This document shows, piece after piece, positions 1 through 12,000 of a stretch of DNA of 64,000 nucleotides (positions are counted from its first letter, which is position 1; each line of letters starts with the position of its first letter). A program made the position numbers and the translations under genes. The notes beneath the pieces were generated by a model, which was given only the letters and a program-made list of their open reading frames with translations, was not told the origin of the DNA and did no database searches. This stretch comes from Siderastrea siderea (lineage: Eukaryota; Cnidaria; Anthozoa; Scleractinia; Rhizangiidae): NCBI GenBank assembly GCA_964030785.1, contig OZ034975.1, positions 17,709,142 to 17,773,141 of the forward strand. The letters run 5' to 3'.

Positions 1-1
1 A

Positions 2-691
2 TATGGATTTGACTCCTTAATTCTGACCGATGCAAGCATGCAGGTGCTCGATAGCTACGTAAATTTCGTAAGGCCGTTGCTAAAACCCCAGTGCGAGTTC
101 GTTCTGGTCACGAGAAATGGAGGCCAGCACAGCAAATTGGGCGACGTCATGAGTGAACTAGTGTTTGATGCAATCGGAAAGTTCATTCACCCGACGCGCT
201 ATCGTCAAATTGTCGAGACGCAAAGCCTCAATCTGCTCACAAGCAAGGAGCCACAAATTTTGTCAGAAGACCAAAAACACAGTTCTGCCGTTGCAAAAGT
301 TCACTATCAAAAGCAAAGATCGCGCGAAGTTGCTGTCAAAGCTCACGAGTGTCTACAAAAGCTACAAGGTACCAAGGGATCGGAAGTGGACAAGGAAGTC
401 CACACGAGGTTTGGCTGTTCAACTTTAAGCTCGTCGCCATCAGTTGAAACTGCAGAAAGAACAATCATGCCTCCCAAAAAGGTTGTCTCCTCAACTACGC
501 CCTTGCGCATTCAACGGAGTCATCGTCGGATCTTAAAATTTACGGCCGACGAGGACAAATTTCTACAAGAAGGGATAGATAAACACGGATTTGGACAGTG
601 GACTGCCATCTTGAGAGATCCCGAATTCAAATTTCAAGAGGGAAGAATGGCAGACTCTCTAAAGAAAAGGGCAGAGCTCAAGTTCATGTAA
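2..691 (+). CDS. Tyrosine recombinase with C-terminal Myb-like domain (5' partial)
   Basis: The frame is open from base 2, so the gene continues beyond the left edge; the first ATG in view is at 38. The visible part is the C-terminal half of a tyrosine recombinase catalytic domain: HPTR fits the H-x-x-R box, a later KH supplies the second histidine position and HYQ the candidate nucleophilic tyrosine about 30 residues after the box. The first catalytic arginine would lie outside the window. After a Ser/Thr-rich linker, the last 55 residues form a Myb/SANT-like domain (FTADEDKFL, then FGQWTAIL, then a SLKKRAEL third helix), resembling the telobox-type Myb of telomere-binding proteins. By family, such enzymes cut and join DNA through a covalent 3'-phosphotyrosine. 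It converges on the helicase gene at 919-3104, 228 bases away. Crypton-like or polinton-like origin are both possible. Confidence 0.7.
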   Translation, partial: YGFDSLILTDASMQVLDSYVNFVRPLLKPQCEFVLVTRNGGQHSKLGDVMSELVFDAIGKFIHPTRYRQIVETQSLNLLTSKEPQILSEDQKHSSAVAKVHYQKQRSREVAVKAHECLQKLQGTKGSEVDKEVHTRFGCSTLSSSPSVETAERTIMPPKKVVSSTTPLRIQRSHRRILKFTADEDKFLQEGIDKHGFGQWTAILRDPEFKFQEGRMADSLKKRAELKFM

Positions 692-918
692 AAAGAATTG
701 CCTTATTAGACACGCTGTTTGTTGGAATCTCGAGATTGTGAGTTCAATCACGAACAACATAACTCAACAGGAAAACTTTATTATGGACTTATGTAGTTAT
801 TTAGTACACTCTTTCAATATCACTCTGAACGCTGTTGTCAAGTTCACAGTACTTGCAAAACTCAATCTCTCGTTTAAATTGACATCAGGTACATTTTAGA
901 CATTTTATAACAAAATTA
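692..918. promoter_or_regulatory. Convergent intergenic spacer with minus-strand polyadenylation signal
   Basis: This spacer separates the stop codons of two convergent genes. A minus-strand AATAAA lies at 782-777, about 140 bases past the helicase stop, and is a plausible poly(A) signal for that gene. No clear plus-strand AATAAA was found. Confidence 0.4.
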
Positions 919-3104
919 TTATTGCTGTGATTGAAAAGAACGTGTCAATAATTGTTGCTTTTTGGGCAGTGCGTGGCTCTGAACGCGGGGCCGTTTTCTT
1001 GGACTGTGCACCATTAGCGGTGATGGTGGGCAGAGAAATTCCACGTTGTACTGCGGAACGTACGAGGGCGTCTTCGGAGTAATAAACAACGAGTCGTCGT
1101 CATCTTGGTCGTCTGATGACTCCTGGCCTGTTCTCAATGGGGTACCGCAAGACTGACTGACTGGGCCGAGTATCACTGGAAGCGGCGAAAACACGTCACG
1201 GATCAAGTTCACGCAGGACTTTTCCACCAATTCGTTTTCTAAACAGAAGCTCTTCCTCTTTTCGAATGCACTCGGCAAACGCAGTGTCCCTTTGCGTTCG
1301 TGGTACAAACGCAGTTTGTCACTGTTGACTTCTAGCAGACTTTTCATCACCGCCCGTTCTTCGTCGTTCTCCGTTTCTTCCATCCGTTTACTGTGGTCGG
1401 CCATCTCTTTTTCTAAGTTTACAAGCCAGGGATTTTCATAGGCTCGTTTAATCTTCTCTTGCTCGTCAAGGCGTTCTTGCAATTCGCGTTGTTTCTTTCT
1501 CTCTTGAATTGCTCTCTCTTTTCTTTCTTCTAGAGGTGTCGGCAGTGGACTGTCAGGATCAGTTACTTGTTCGTTCGCCTCCAATGGACCAACCACTCCC
1601 AACCCCACCAGAAAGCTGCGACGATCAGCCAGACGACGGTTGCGAATTGCTTCTGATGTGCGCTTTCTCACTCAGTTGACTCTTTCTTTGCTTTGCAACA
1701 TAATAGCCAGTTGTCGCCCTCTTAAACCCTCTTTATCTGTAGTTTCCTCTTCCCGACGAAGTGTTTCTAATCCGCTAGTTTCGCTAGTGTCGGATTCATG
1801 GGAAGACTCCCCTGACTGGAACTCGTTTTCTCTGCTGCACCCGGGCTGAGTAGATCCTTCCACGTCTTCTTCATCTAGGGATACACCAAGGATGTTTTCC
1901 AATTCCTCTTGGGGCAAGCCGCCTTCCTGCGCAGATGGCGTCGTGACTGCATTTTGTTGGCTGTTCCCTGCTATCTTCTGGGCCCATGCAATGCAGTCCA
2001 TGGCGTGTTCTCGTAACCAGTTGTTTGCCTCAGGTACGACACTCGGAAGACTCTTAAAGAAATATCTGTTCAAGCGTCTGTCCATCGCTTCGTTGTGGTC
2101 AGCGCCAAAGTCCATATCGGCCTGGCATGTAACGAACATCGTCGCTGTGTAGAGAAATCCCTCTGCGTTTTTCCATTTCGCATCGTGGGATGTAAAACCT
2201 CCCTGACAGATGATTTTCCAATCATCCACGTCAAGTTATCCCGCAAAGGCTTCGTCAAGGAAGATCACTTCGGTGTATCTGTCGATCATGGCTTTGTTAA
2301 AGTTTTTCTGTTTTGTTACTCGAGCAATTCGATTTAACGGCACTATTTGGAAAACGGGTGAGAACAGACTTGTCTTGCCACTGTCGGCGGGACCAATTGC
2401 GCATGCCACTGGTTGCTTGTGCGGTTTGGGTCGGAACAAAGCCAGGAAATCTGTGCAGAACCTCTTGATGTCATCTTTGGAGAGGCTGTTTCGTAGGATC
2501 TCTTCGAAGTATTTGGGTTCGGGATCTTTGGTGTGATCGTAGTCCACGAATGCTCTCGGGGAGGTTATTCCTTTCTGCAAGGTAAGAGAGAAAATATGAC
2601 ATGAATATATATTCTTTTATCTGTGACAAACTACATTAATACTTTGCCTGTCTACTCTCCAATGTTTCATTATCCAAAAAAATACAGAAAAACACTTGGC
2701 TCTGAGTAAGTATTATTTCTATGAGCAGGAGATCTGAAAGAAATTTTTACCATTTATTAAGTTAGTTCCTTTGCGATCGAATCAAACGGAAGCTGTGACT
2801 TTGGGTGTCAACAATAGGTAAATTACGAGCTCCAAACTTCACGTTTTAGAAAAGAATAATAAACAATTTCTTGAAAATTATTGATTCGCACCTGTGATTC
2901 TGGTATAATTCCTTGAACGAAAGATCCAGAAGAAAAGCTCCACAACCAACCGTCGTTGACTTCTATGAGATCTCTCTCTATTTTGAGTTGGGGCATCAGG
3001 GAGCTTTCTGGTTCACTCATTATTGGTAATACACGTTGTATGTGTTGAATGAGGCGATCTTTAAACGCTTCGTTGCCCATCAAACTATGCAGAAACGTCT
3101 TCAT
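919..3104 (-). pseudogene. Superfamily 3 helicase-like gene, two exons, two in-frame stops
   Basis: The upstream exon runs 3104-2892 (ATG at 3104, donor CAG|GTGCGA) and the downstream exon 2574-919 (acceptor TTGCAG|AAAGG after a pyrimidine tract); both junctions are phase 0. The joined frame reads Walker A (GPADSGKTS), Walker B (EVIFLDEAF), a motif C-like TMFVTCQADMD and a downstream RR for the arginine finger, the order of SF3 helicases of viral and plasmid replicons. The C-terminal 250 codons are charged, with a coiled-coil stretch and an acidic, proline-rich tail. The second exon is one continuous frame interrupted by TAA (2238-2236), between Walker B and motif C, and by TGA (1674-1672). 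No ATG begins the downstream pieces. It is therefore probably dead, unless stops are read through. The N-terminus may be cut off by the repeat block at 3121. Confidence 0.65.
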
Positions 3105-3120
3105 CGAACATAGGTATTGA

Positions 3121-3128
3121 TTATATTA

Positions 3129-3169
<41 letters not shown>

Positions 3170-3186
3170 ATAATAATATTTTTATT

Positions 3187-3240
<54 letters not shown>

Positions 3241-3275
3241 ATAATAATAATATTATTATTATTGTTATTATTATT
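3121..3275. repeat. Self-complementary AAT/ATT trinucleotide array
   Basis: Alternating runs of AAT and ATT form a chain of short palindromes directly upstream of the helicase ATG. The same array recurs at 4196-4370. Confidence 0.9.
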
Positions 3276-3453
3276 TTAATTAATTCAGTTCATATCCGTA
3301 GTATACGTTAAAATCGTTACACACTTTATCATCATAGAGAAAGTAGCTGGAGGTAGAAGTACTAATGATAGATTCAGTTGTTATTATTTTAATTAATTCA
3401 GTTCATATCCGTAGTATACGTTAAAATCGTTAAACACTTTATCATCATAGAGA

Positions 3454-3488
<35 letters not shown>

Positions 3489-3770
3489 ATAGTAGTAGTA
3501 GTTGAAGTAGTAGTAGTAGTAGTAGTAAGAGTAGTAGTGGTAATTGTAGTAGTAGTATTACTAAAAGTTAACTTTCTCTATGATGATAAAGTGTTTAACG
3601 ATTGTAACGTATACTACGGATATGAACTGAATTAATTAAAATAATAACAACTGAATCTATCATTAGTACTTCTAGCTCCAGCTACTTTCTCTATGATGAT
3701 AAAGTGTGTAACGATTTTAACGTATACTACGGATATGAACTGAATTAATTAAAATAATAACAATAATAAT
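3276..3770. repeat. Palindrome of a ~110-bp unit around a TAG array
   Basis: A unit beginning near AATTAATTCAGTTCATATCC and ending near AGATTCAGTTG occurs at about 3276 and 3388 in plus orientation, then twice in minus orientation at about 3565-3660 and 3660-3755. A TAG/TAGTAG triplet array (about 3459-3555) forms the centre. Left and right halves are near-perfect reverse complements. Confidence 0.85.
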
Positions 3771-3789
3771 AATATTATTATTATTTATA

Positions 3790-4193
3790 ATAAAGTTTCG
3801 GTATAACGCGCGCTCTGATTGGTTGAAACAGCGTGCCTTATCAGAGTACAGATGCACGGAGTAGCCCGTGACGCCATTCTGCGCGCGCTGGCAAGCTGAA
3901 ATCCTTTCTTGCGCGCGCTTGCAAGCTGTGAAAAAAAAAAAACTTGATTTCTTGCAATAAAAGCCAGTTTCTTTACAAATGTGAGCAAAGCTTTATTATA
4001 AAACAAATAAAAAAGCCAAAACCGTGCTTTGTTCTGTGATAAAGCACTCAAGGAAGTGACGAGAGCACTCAAGAAGTGGGGAGAAGCACTCGCCTACGGC
4101 TCGTGTTCACCCTACACTTCTTTCGTGCTCTCGTCACTTCCTTGCGTGCTTTATCACAGAACAAAGCACGGTTTTGGCTTTTTTATTTGTTAA
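3790..4193. mobile_element. Fold-back MITE
   Basis: Arms of about 78 bases (4002-4079 and 4116-4192) pair almost perfectly, each carrying AAAGCACGGTTTTGGC or its complement. The loop contains the CTCGCCTACGGCTCG type of tip that recurs in other hairpins of this window. The left part (3790-3990) is GC-rich and has a direct repeat of GCGCGCGCTGGCAAGCTG. No protein is encoded. Confidence 0.75.
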
Positions 4194-4195
4194 AT

Positions 4196-4234
<39 letters not shown>

Positions 4235-4236
4235 AT

Positions 4237-4274
<38 letters not shown>

Positions 4275-4294
4275 ATATAATAATATTTTATTAT

Positions 4295-4338
<44 letters not shown>

Positions 4339-4370
4339 ATATAATAATAATATTATTATTATTGTTATTA
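4196..4370. repeat. Second self-complementary AAT/ATT array
   Basis: This has the same composition and organisation as the array at 3121-3275, and the same 110-bp unit follows it. Confidence 0.9.
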
Positions 4371-4975
4371 TTTTAATTAATTCAGTTCATATCCGTAGTA
4401 TACGTTAAAATCGTTACACACTTTATCATCATAGAGAAAGTAGCTGGAGGTAGAAGTACTAATGATAGATTCAGTTGTTATTATTTTAATTAATTCAGTT
4501 CATATCCGTAGTATACGTTAAAATCGTTACACACTTTATCATCATAGAGAAAGTAGCTGGAGCTAGAAGTACTAATGATTGATTCAGTTGTTATTATTTT
4601 AATTAATTCAGTTCATATCCGTAGTATACGTTACAATCGTTACACACTTTATCATCATAGAGAAAGTTAACTTGTAGTAATACTACTACTACAATTACCA
4701 CTACTACTCTTACTACTACTACTACTACTTCAACTACTACTACTATTACTACTACTACTGCTACTACTACTACTACTACTTTCTCTATGATGATAAAGTG
4801 TTTAACGATTTTAACGTATACTACGGATATGAACTGAATTAATTAAAATATTATTTCATCACTTAATTAATTCAGTTCATATCCGTAGTATACGTTACAA
4901 TCGTTACACACTTTGTCATCACAGAGAAAGTAGCTGGAGCTAGAAGTACTAATGATAGATTCAGTTGAAATACGT
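4371..4975. repeat. Second cluster of the ~110-bp unit with TAC/TAG array
   Basis: Three plus-oriented units start near 4371, 4485 and 4598. A CTACTA triplet array follows (about 4677-4770), then a minus-oriented unit (about 4778-4850) and a further plus copy (4860-4970). Together with 3276-3770 this makes a nested palindromic cluster. Confidence 0.85.
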
Positions 4976-5030
4976 GGTATACGCTGAGACCGTTAAACAC
5001 TTTAACATCAGGGAAAAGTTCTTGTAGCAC

Positions 5031-5540
5031 TCGTGTGTAGTCTTGGTGACCTAGTGACCACCTTTTTCAGTCTTTGAACGCTATAGAAGGCTTCATTGTA
5101 TTCCATTGCCAAGTTTACAACGAATTTAAAGTGCATGCACGGCGTATTGTAAGTCACAGTTATTTCGTAAAACAACACAGGTTAAGTTTATCTTTTTGTT
5201 CTGGCCTGTGATGCCATAGTCTTTTCTCCCAAGGGTTTAGCGGATTTAGCGTGGAAAACGTACTTTGAAAGTATAATTTGGTCACGTTGAGGAACAAAGA
5301 GGACCGAATTATGCCTGTTCCCTTTGGTGTTCTATATTATGAGCAATATCTTGAAGCCAGTTGTGTTTTTCTGGTCGATTTGCCATTTCAACATCAATAT
5401 GAAGACAGACACATCATGCCAGAACATAACAAGAAACCAGTACAGAAAACAAGTCGCATCGTGGCTTCAAAGAGAAAAGGAACAAGAATTTTGGGAAACG
5501 ATCTTTTTCACCTCATCTTCTTCCTCAAATCCACCTTTAC
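5031..5540. other. No gene seen
   Basis: I see no recognisable exon here. The terminal exons expected for RTK A (counterparts of 29219-29315 and 28133-28300) should lie downstream of 5966 but are not in this stretch. Confidence 0.5.
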
Positions 5541-5548
5541 CTCTTTCT

Positions 5549-5732
5549 CCCCCCCCCCTCCTCCTCCTCCTCCTCCTCCTCCCCCCTCCTCCTCCTCCTC
5601 CTCCTTCTCCTCCTCCTCCTGCTCCTCCTCCTCCTCCTCCTCCTCTTCCTCCTCCTCCTCCTACTCCTCCTTCTCCTTCTCCTTCTCCTTCTCCTCCTCC
5701 TCCTTCTCCTCCTCCTCATCCTCCTCCTCCCG
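5549..5732. repeat. TCC/CTC microsatellite
   Basis: About 180 bases of imperfect TCC repeats follow a C10 run. Long frames across it translate to poly-Ser, poly-Pro or poly-Arg and are not genes. Confidence 0.95.
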
Positions 5733-5965
5733 CCAAAATTGCAAAGGTCGGCACGCCTAAGAGCCCCTATTTGAAGTCGATGGCTATGGTGTCATTCAGT
5801 GTAAGAGAATTCTATGCATAGTCCATTTCCTATTTGTTTGCTGTTTTTTTTTTGGTGAGGGAAGGTAAGTCAGTGACCGCTTAGATTTTTTTGAATTCTA
5901 CGGAGTAAAATATTTTATTCATCCGACGCCAACAAGTTTGATATTTGATATTCATATTTACTTAC

Positions 5966-6065
5966 AGTTCCTCACTGACGTGCTCCGGTTGGCTCATGCG
6001 GTATTTATTCACCTTTAATTCATACACTACTTTCCATTCATTCCACCCGGGGTAAGGCACACCCC
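5966..6065 (-). CDS. RTK A exon: kinase subdomain X
   Basis: Acceptor TTATAG|GGGGT, donor GAACT|GTAAGT, 100 nt. It encodes GGVPYPGWNEWKVVYE through MSQPEHVSEEL, equivalent to the GG-PYPG helix of other RTKs. The exon ends in phase 2 and needs a following exon, which is not found. Confidence 0.85.
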
Positions 6066-9000
6066 CTATAAGGATAGATAACAATGCTTTAAGGCTTGGG
6101 TTGGGATAAGAAACACAAATAATGGTCAACGAAGTGTCAGGAGCTGAATCGGGCGTTATAATTGCAGATTTGTCAGCCAAAAACATTTTACTGAATGTCA
6201 GCATGTCAAGGGATGATTCACTTCATTTATAAACTTTGGCCAAAAAGTCCTCTCGATCAGAAGTTTATGTAAGCCTCGCTCAGTTTGCCACCAGCGTCAA
6301 ACTCTTCAGCAGGCTGATGGGCCTTTTCGCGTATGTTATGGCTGATCAGTACCGGCAGTACACCATCCAAAAGCCACATTTTCTCAAAACGGTCCTCTCG
6401 AGTTAATTGAATTTTCTAACACACATTGGCGATAGCGTTAGTGGTGAGAAAAAAAGATTGATTTAGTTCATATAATCAACTTGCCATTATCCTAGCAAAA
6501 ACTAAACAGCCGCTGCATTAAACAATTGTAACAGGTTTTCCAATTTTACTGTCTTAGTGCTAAACTGTACGTCTGCACTTACCTAAGGTGAAGATCTCGT
6601 ACAGAACGACTCCATAAGACCATCTATTGGTATAATGGAACATTCAACAAAAAACACAGTTATACTGAAGACATTCAGATACTGAAAATATACTGAAGAT
6701 AATACACAGGTACTGCTTCTGATAAATAGGTGCAAATGAATTCTGTGCTTTTTTTATCCTTAAAGTTAAATCGCTTATAACTGTCTTGTCACGTATTCTT
6801 GTGATCATTTTAATATTTATTTTCTTATCCCCATATTCATTTTTCTAGCATGCATCCCTTAACCCTATTTAGCCTGGAGGGGGGGTGGGGTACATTGTGC
6901 CCGCGCTGACTTTAACGAATTATAACTTTTAAATGGTCAGACGAACAATCACCAAATCTCGCGACTTTTTCTAAAATTTACGAGAGAAACTTTTGATGAC
7001 TGATGATGATTGACGTTTCCATAGCAACCGTCTCTGAGTCTTTTTTTTTCAGTTTTTTCCCCTTCGTTTGTAAGAAGAAGATGATCTTTCACTTTCTTGT
7101 GCTTGTTTTGATTTAGTATGTTTCATTCACTTATTTTTCGGTGTCGTCATTGTCAACTGTATGGCTGCCTGCTCGGGATTCAAGATGGCGGCCTCAAAAT
7201 TCAAAATGGCTGGTTTGTGATGCCATTGTGACGTCATAACAAGTCATAAATTATACGTCATAATCCCAATCTGTTAAGCTGATGAAGTGCTAAGTGCCAA
7301 GTTTCATCTGAAGAGTGTTAATACCATGGGGGGGGGGGGGGGTGCCCACCCCCAGCCTCAGAAACTCAAAAAAAGCCCCGGCAAAATAGAGTTAAACCCC
7401 ATAGCCTTCACGTCCCTTAAGCCAATGTGAAAACAATGTGAATACCACATGGATACACAGAGACTCCAGAGTTGAAACTAACTAACTAACTAACTAACGT
7501 ACTAACATGCATAACGTTGTCTTTCAAAGCGATACTTACACATCACTTTTCTCCGATACTCTCACGTCTTTATCTTGTGCATCATTAAACAGATGCTCAG
7601 GAGCAGTCCATTTGATTGGCAGCCGGCCCTGTTTCAACAACAAGTAAATAATTTATTTTATTAAAGGACAAGGTGTTAAATTACCAACCTGAAGTTCTTT
7701 TATGTCAATTCACCTATAAGGATCGATTTAGAGATGTTTTACATTCTGTGCGACAAACGTATACGCGAGTGTACTTCATCACAACTACTACCAGCTTCTC
7801 TTTTCCTTGCAAACATCTCATAAGCTTTTTCTCAGATAGACAAGAGTGTTTTAGTGGAAAATAGACCACTCGTAAAGTTCATATGAAACTACATCCGGGA
7901 CTTGAGTGGCATATTTTCCATATCCTCACTAGTGAGGATATCGATGACGTCATTTCCTGCTTTTCACACTGTTGTTTGTGCAAAACTACTCTTGTCTAAA
8001 TAAAAAGAAAATTACACGGTGGCTTGAAGATATGAATTTTATTTTCTCGTGGTAAAAAAAAAAAAATATTTTACCACTGGAAATTATAATTCATATCTTC
8101 GCGCCGCCGTGTAATATCCTCTATATATTGTTGGCACAATTGCAGTTCTCTTACCTATCACAATATTAGCTTTTATATGATTACCCGAACAGTGCAACAT
8201 TGAAGTTTATGTAGTTACAGTTTTTTCCATTTTATAGATGTTACATTAGTCAAACCTATATAGACTTTGATACGCCAATTTTTTCTGTTTTAGCCGGATC
8301 TAAGTATCATCATTAAATCTTACCTTTCTTATCGCAGTGCAGTAAAGGTAATGATATTTATCTCTGATGAGCGCCAGTCCGAAGTCTGTGATTTTACATA
8401 TTCCACCCATTCCCACAAGCACATTGCGGGCGGCCAGATCTCGGTGAAGGATCTTACATGAAAGGAAAATTAGTTTATTGAAATCACACACAGCGCCTTA
8501 GCTTAATCTCTAAGCTTACTCTGTTGTCATTTCCTAGTTAACTAAAGCCTTTTCTTGAAGCGATGTGCACTACAAAACCCTTGATATATTAAATATTCTT
8601 TATCCGTATAAATGGCATCGAACTTGGCGTCGTTTCAAAGAAAGGAAAATTGCACTAGAAAATAGACCTACATGGACCAGAGCAGTTTTGTTTATTAGCC
8701 AAAGACATCAACTTTTTACCTAAAATCAATGCACTTAAATAGGTGAACACTACTTTTATTATTTTACCTACTTGAATACATCGCGATTTTTTTGTTTTTG
8801 GGTTGTTCATTTTGTTCATTTGGGTTGTTCATTTTGTTCAGCTTTCAAACAACACGTTCCTGTAGTTAGTGATGTTTATTCTTTATGGACATTTATAAAC
8901 TAAAAGGGCAAGGTCTTATACATTTGATAGTTTTCTAGTCCAAAATTTGCTATATTTTTATCTAAGTGCCCAGATCAGATCAGAAATATGTGCCTCTAGA

Positions 9001-12000
9001 CCATCCATGCAACTACAAGAGAAGACCTTTTCAAACAAAGCTGATTAATTTATCTGAAACACGATGGAAAAAAGTCTAAAAACCTTGGAACCCATTTCCA
9101 TCTTTGCCAGTCGTGGTCAGATAGCTTCAATGCGTTAGAAGGTGATCTTTGGTTAACGTTTTGGCCATTCATGTATTTAGTGTCTTGGCTTTCCAAAATG
9201 TTCCTAAATTAATAACGATTTAGAAAAGCAAAGACAGGCAAAAACTAACGATAAAAACCGAGGTTTCGGAGTCATCATGACGCCGTTGTCAAGACAACTA
9301 ACAATATGTAAATTTTAGCGGACGCTGCTTCTTATACTTGCACAGGGCGCCCTCACATCAAATATGTTGACATGAATAAAAGATTGAAGTTTGCTCACCT
9401 TAGCTTTGTTGTTCGTGTGTTTGATCGGGAATGGCGGCCATTTTGAAAAATCCGACGCGGTCATCTTTCGTGGTCTGGGGCGAGTAAAGAAGATCAGATG
9501 TTTTTCGGATTTTCCAATCGCTCGATGAGAATAATAAATAGACAAGGGATGAAACTCCCCGACTGCTTTCGTCGAATGTCTCCCACCATCAGGGGGTCAC
9601 GGAAGTAGATTCAGAAAGATTACCGGAAGACATATTACAAGGAGGCTCCAGACAAGACGTTCGTTATTTTAATAACGACCTTTTATGAAAACGGCTAACG
9701 GGATCTAGCGATTATTCTGATCTCATTAGGGAAAAGGCACAAATATCATGATCAACATATTTACAGCCCTGTTTCAGGTCATGGTTACTTATTAGCGCTT
9801 TTGATGAAACTTATAAACAAGAAATATAAAAATATAACCCTCGAGACAGCTTTTAAAAATACTTTCTTCCTTAATTCGGAAGAGAAAGTACAAACTGTAA
9901 CAGCAAAACTCATGATTGCCCCGGTCAATTCGTTATCTGACCGCTGGAACAGAATATTTTAATGTTTGTCAGGTTTGTTCGATGAACTGTTAGTGTACAT
10001 TCAAAAACTGAAAGGTTTTCGTTCTTCTTCGAAACAACTGAAAATGTTCTCACCTCACATGGAATTGAGCTTGCCTTTGCTCCGAAAAACGTTGCAGATT
10101 TCAAATGTACCAATCAGAACGTTCGAACTTTATACTTCTGCCTTAAATCTGTCACTCAAGTATTGGCATATCTTACTTCCGTGCCCCCCTGATGGTGGCA
10201 GACATGCTACGAAATCAAGCATCTGGTAAACGACATCAAAAGGTTAACATTTGTGAATATTCTGACAAAATTTGCCCGCAGATAATTAGTTCAACTCTTA
10301 CCTTGCCACAAACCTGTTTTCGTGAAATTGCGAGGGAGATTTAGCTATGTAATTCAACAATATTCAAAGGCTCTCCTTCCAGTTTCATCCCTTGTCTATT
10401 TCTTAGAGTTTACGAACGGTTTCCGAATGTCTCTCTGTCCCAGACCTCGAAAAGATGACCGCGCCGGAATTGTTCAAAATGGCCACCTTACCCGACCAAA
10501 GACACGAACTTGTAACAAAGGTAAGCAAACTTCAATCTTTTATTCATGTCCACTTGTACCCCACTTGTACTTGCAGAAAATGTACATATTCAAAGTTATT
10601 GATAATAGCGTCATTGACATTATAGCGTCGTTAGTCTTTGCTTGTCTTTGATGCTAAATTAGTCGGCCTATTCATTTTGTGAACTGATGATAAACATGGA
10701 CCACACACCTTTTTAGAGGCCAGGAAACTCATGCCAGAAGCAATCTGCTGGGCAAAAGAGAGCAGATCATATGGCGTCACTTCCTGTTGACAATTCTCTG
10801 GACAACTGTAGTGCTTGTCCTCTATTCCGCGGCTTTTCCTTAAGTAGCCAAGCAAATCCCCGTATGGCACATATTCCAGAATTAACATCATAGGAGCTGG
10901 AAATCAATTACGAAAAGAAAAAACTTATTTGCTAAAAGGTCTGTTAACGTCCTAAAGGCAAATTCTAAAGTAGCCCACCCTTTTTTATACAAATACCATC
11001 AAAGAGATAACGTACCACTTTATTCTCATTTCCTATGATGTCTATTTGACCCTCGACTATCATTTGGCTAAGTCAGAGTTTATCTTGGATCACAGAAAAG
11101 TACAGGACGGTGTCTAATGATTAGACCTAGAAGTCATGTCTTCCTCTCCGACCCCTCCCTTCTTCCAGTTTTCAAAACTCAGCTAAGCCAGAGCTAGGTG
11201 TATGTATATAGACAGTCATCAGGCAATCTCACTACCAATGGAACTAGTAAAGTATAAAGAATACATTTGTAATGTTGTCCGTGTTGAGCTGTGCCTGTAC
11301 CGGCTTTAACCGTTAACAACTTCTACAATATAAAAACAAAATTAAAGCCACCAAAGTTTGGGACTCTTCCTAAAATTTGTCTGGAAACAATTTGGTTCAC
11401 GGTTTGATCTGAAATTTTCTCCTTTATTTGATCGATCCTTAGATGATGCTACCATGGCAACCATAATTTGGCAGAAAAGGTACAAATTTTTTTCTGTCTT
11501 TCTAATGAAAAACGTCCACTACGTAGAAGTGACTGCTGTATTTTTTTTTGAGATTTCTGAACCATTTTAGTGCTTCATTGCTTTAGATTTCAATTCATTT
11601 TGGTAATATTGTAGTTTTCCCATGTTTTGGACTGATTAAGATATCCAATATAGTGTGTGCAGCTGGGGGATCAAGGAGGTCGTCGTTGGAAAATCATGAC
11701 ATAACTTTGGCGTAATGTATCGTCAACAGGTCATACTGTGGACCAACACCCATCGCCAGTACAGGGGAGGGGGGGGGCGGAGGGAGTTGATGGACCCCCT
11801 GGGCTTTTTGTTGCTTTGCAATATTGCGAAATGATTTTAATTTTGATAGATAGCCTTTGGTGTGCTGTACAAACTGAGGTGAATGTAATTGGTAGTGGTG
11901 TTGCTGAGGGGCATGTGACATCATCCAAAATGGCGACGAGGATCGCCACCATCCTGAATTTTACTCAAAATTAGAAATTATCAAAAAACGATGGAAATTA

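Noticed and set aside
1672..1674. Possible selenocysteine or programmed readthrough at TGA
   Set aside because: A second stop (TAA at 2238-2236) in the same frame makes ordinary inactivation simpler; no SECIS-like structure was recognised.
3785..4072. 95-codon minus-strand frame
   Set aside because: It lies inside the fold-back MITE and shows only hairpin-derived sequence.
5278..5821. Frames of 160-165 codons on the plus strand
   Set aside because: Mostly poly-Ser or poly-Pro from the TCC microsatellite; no conserved domain.
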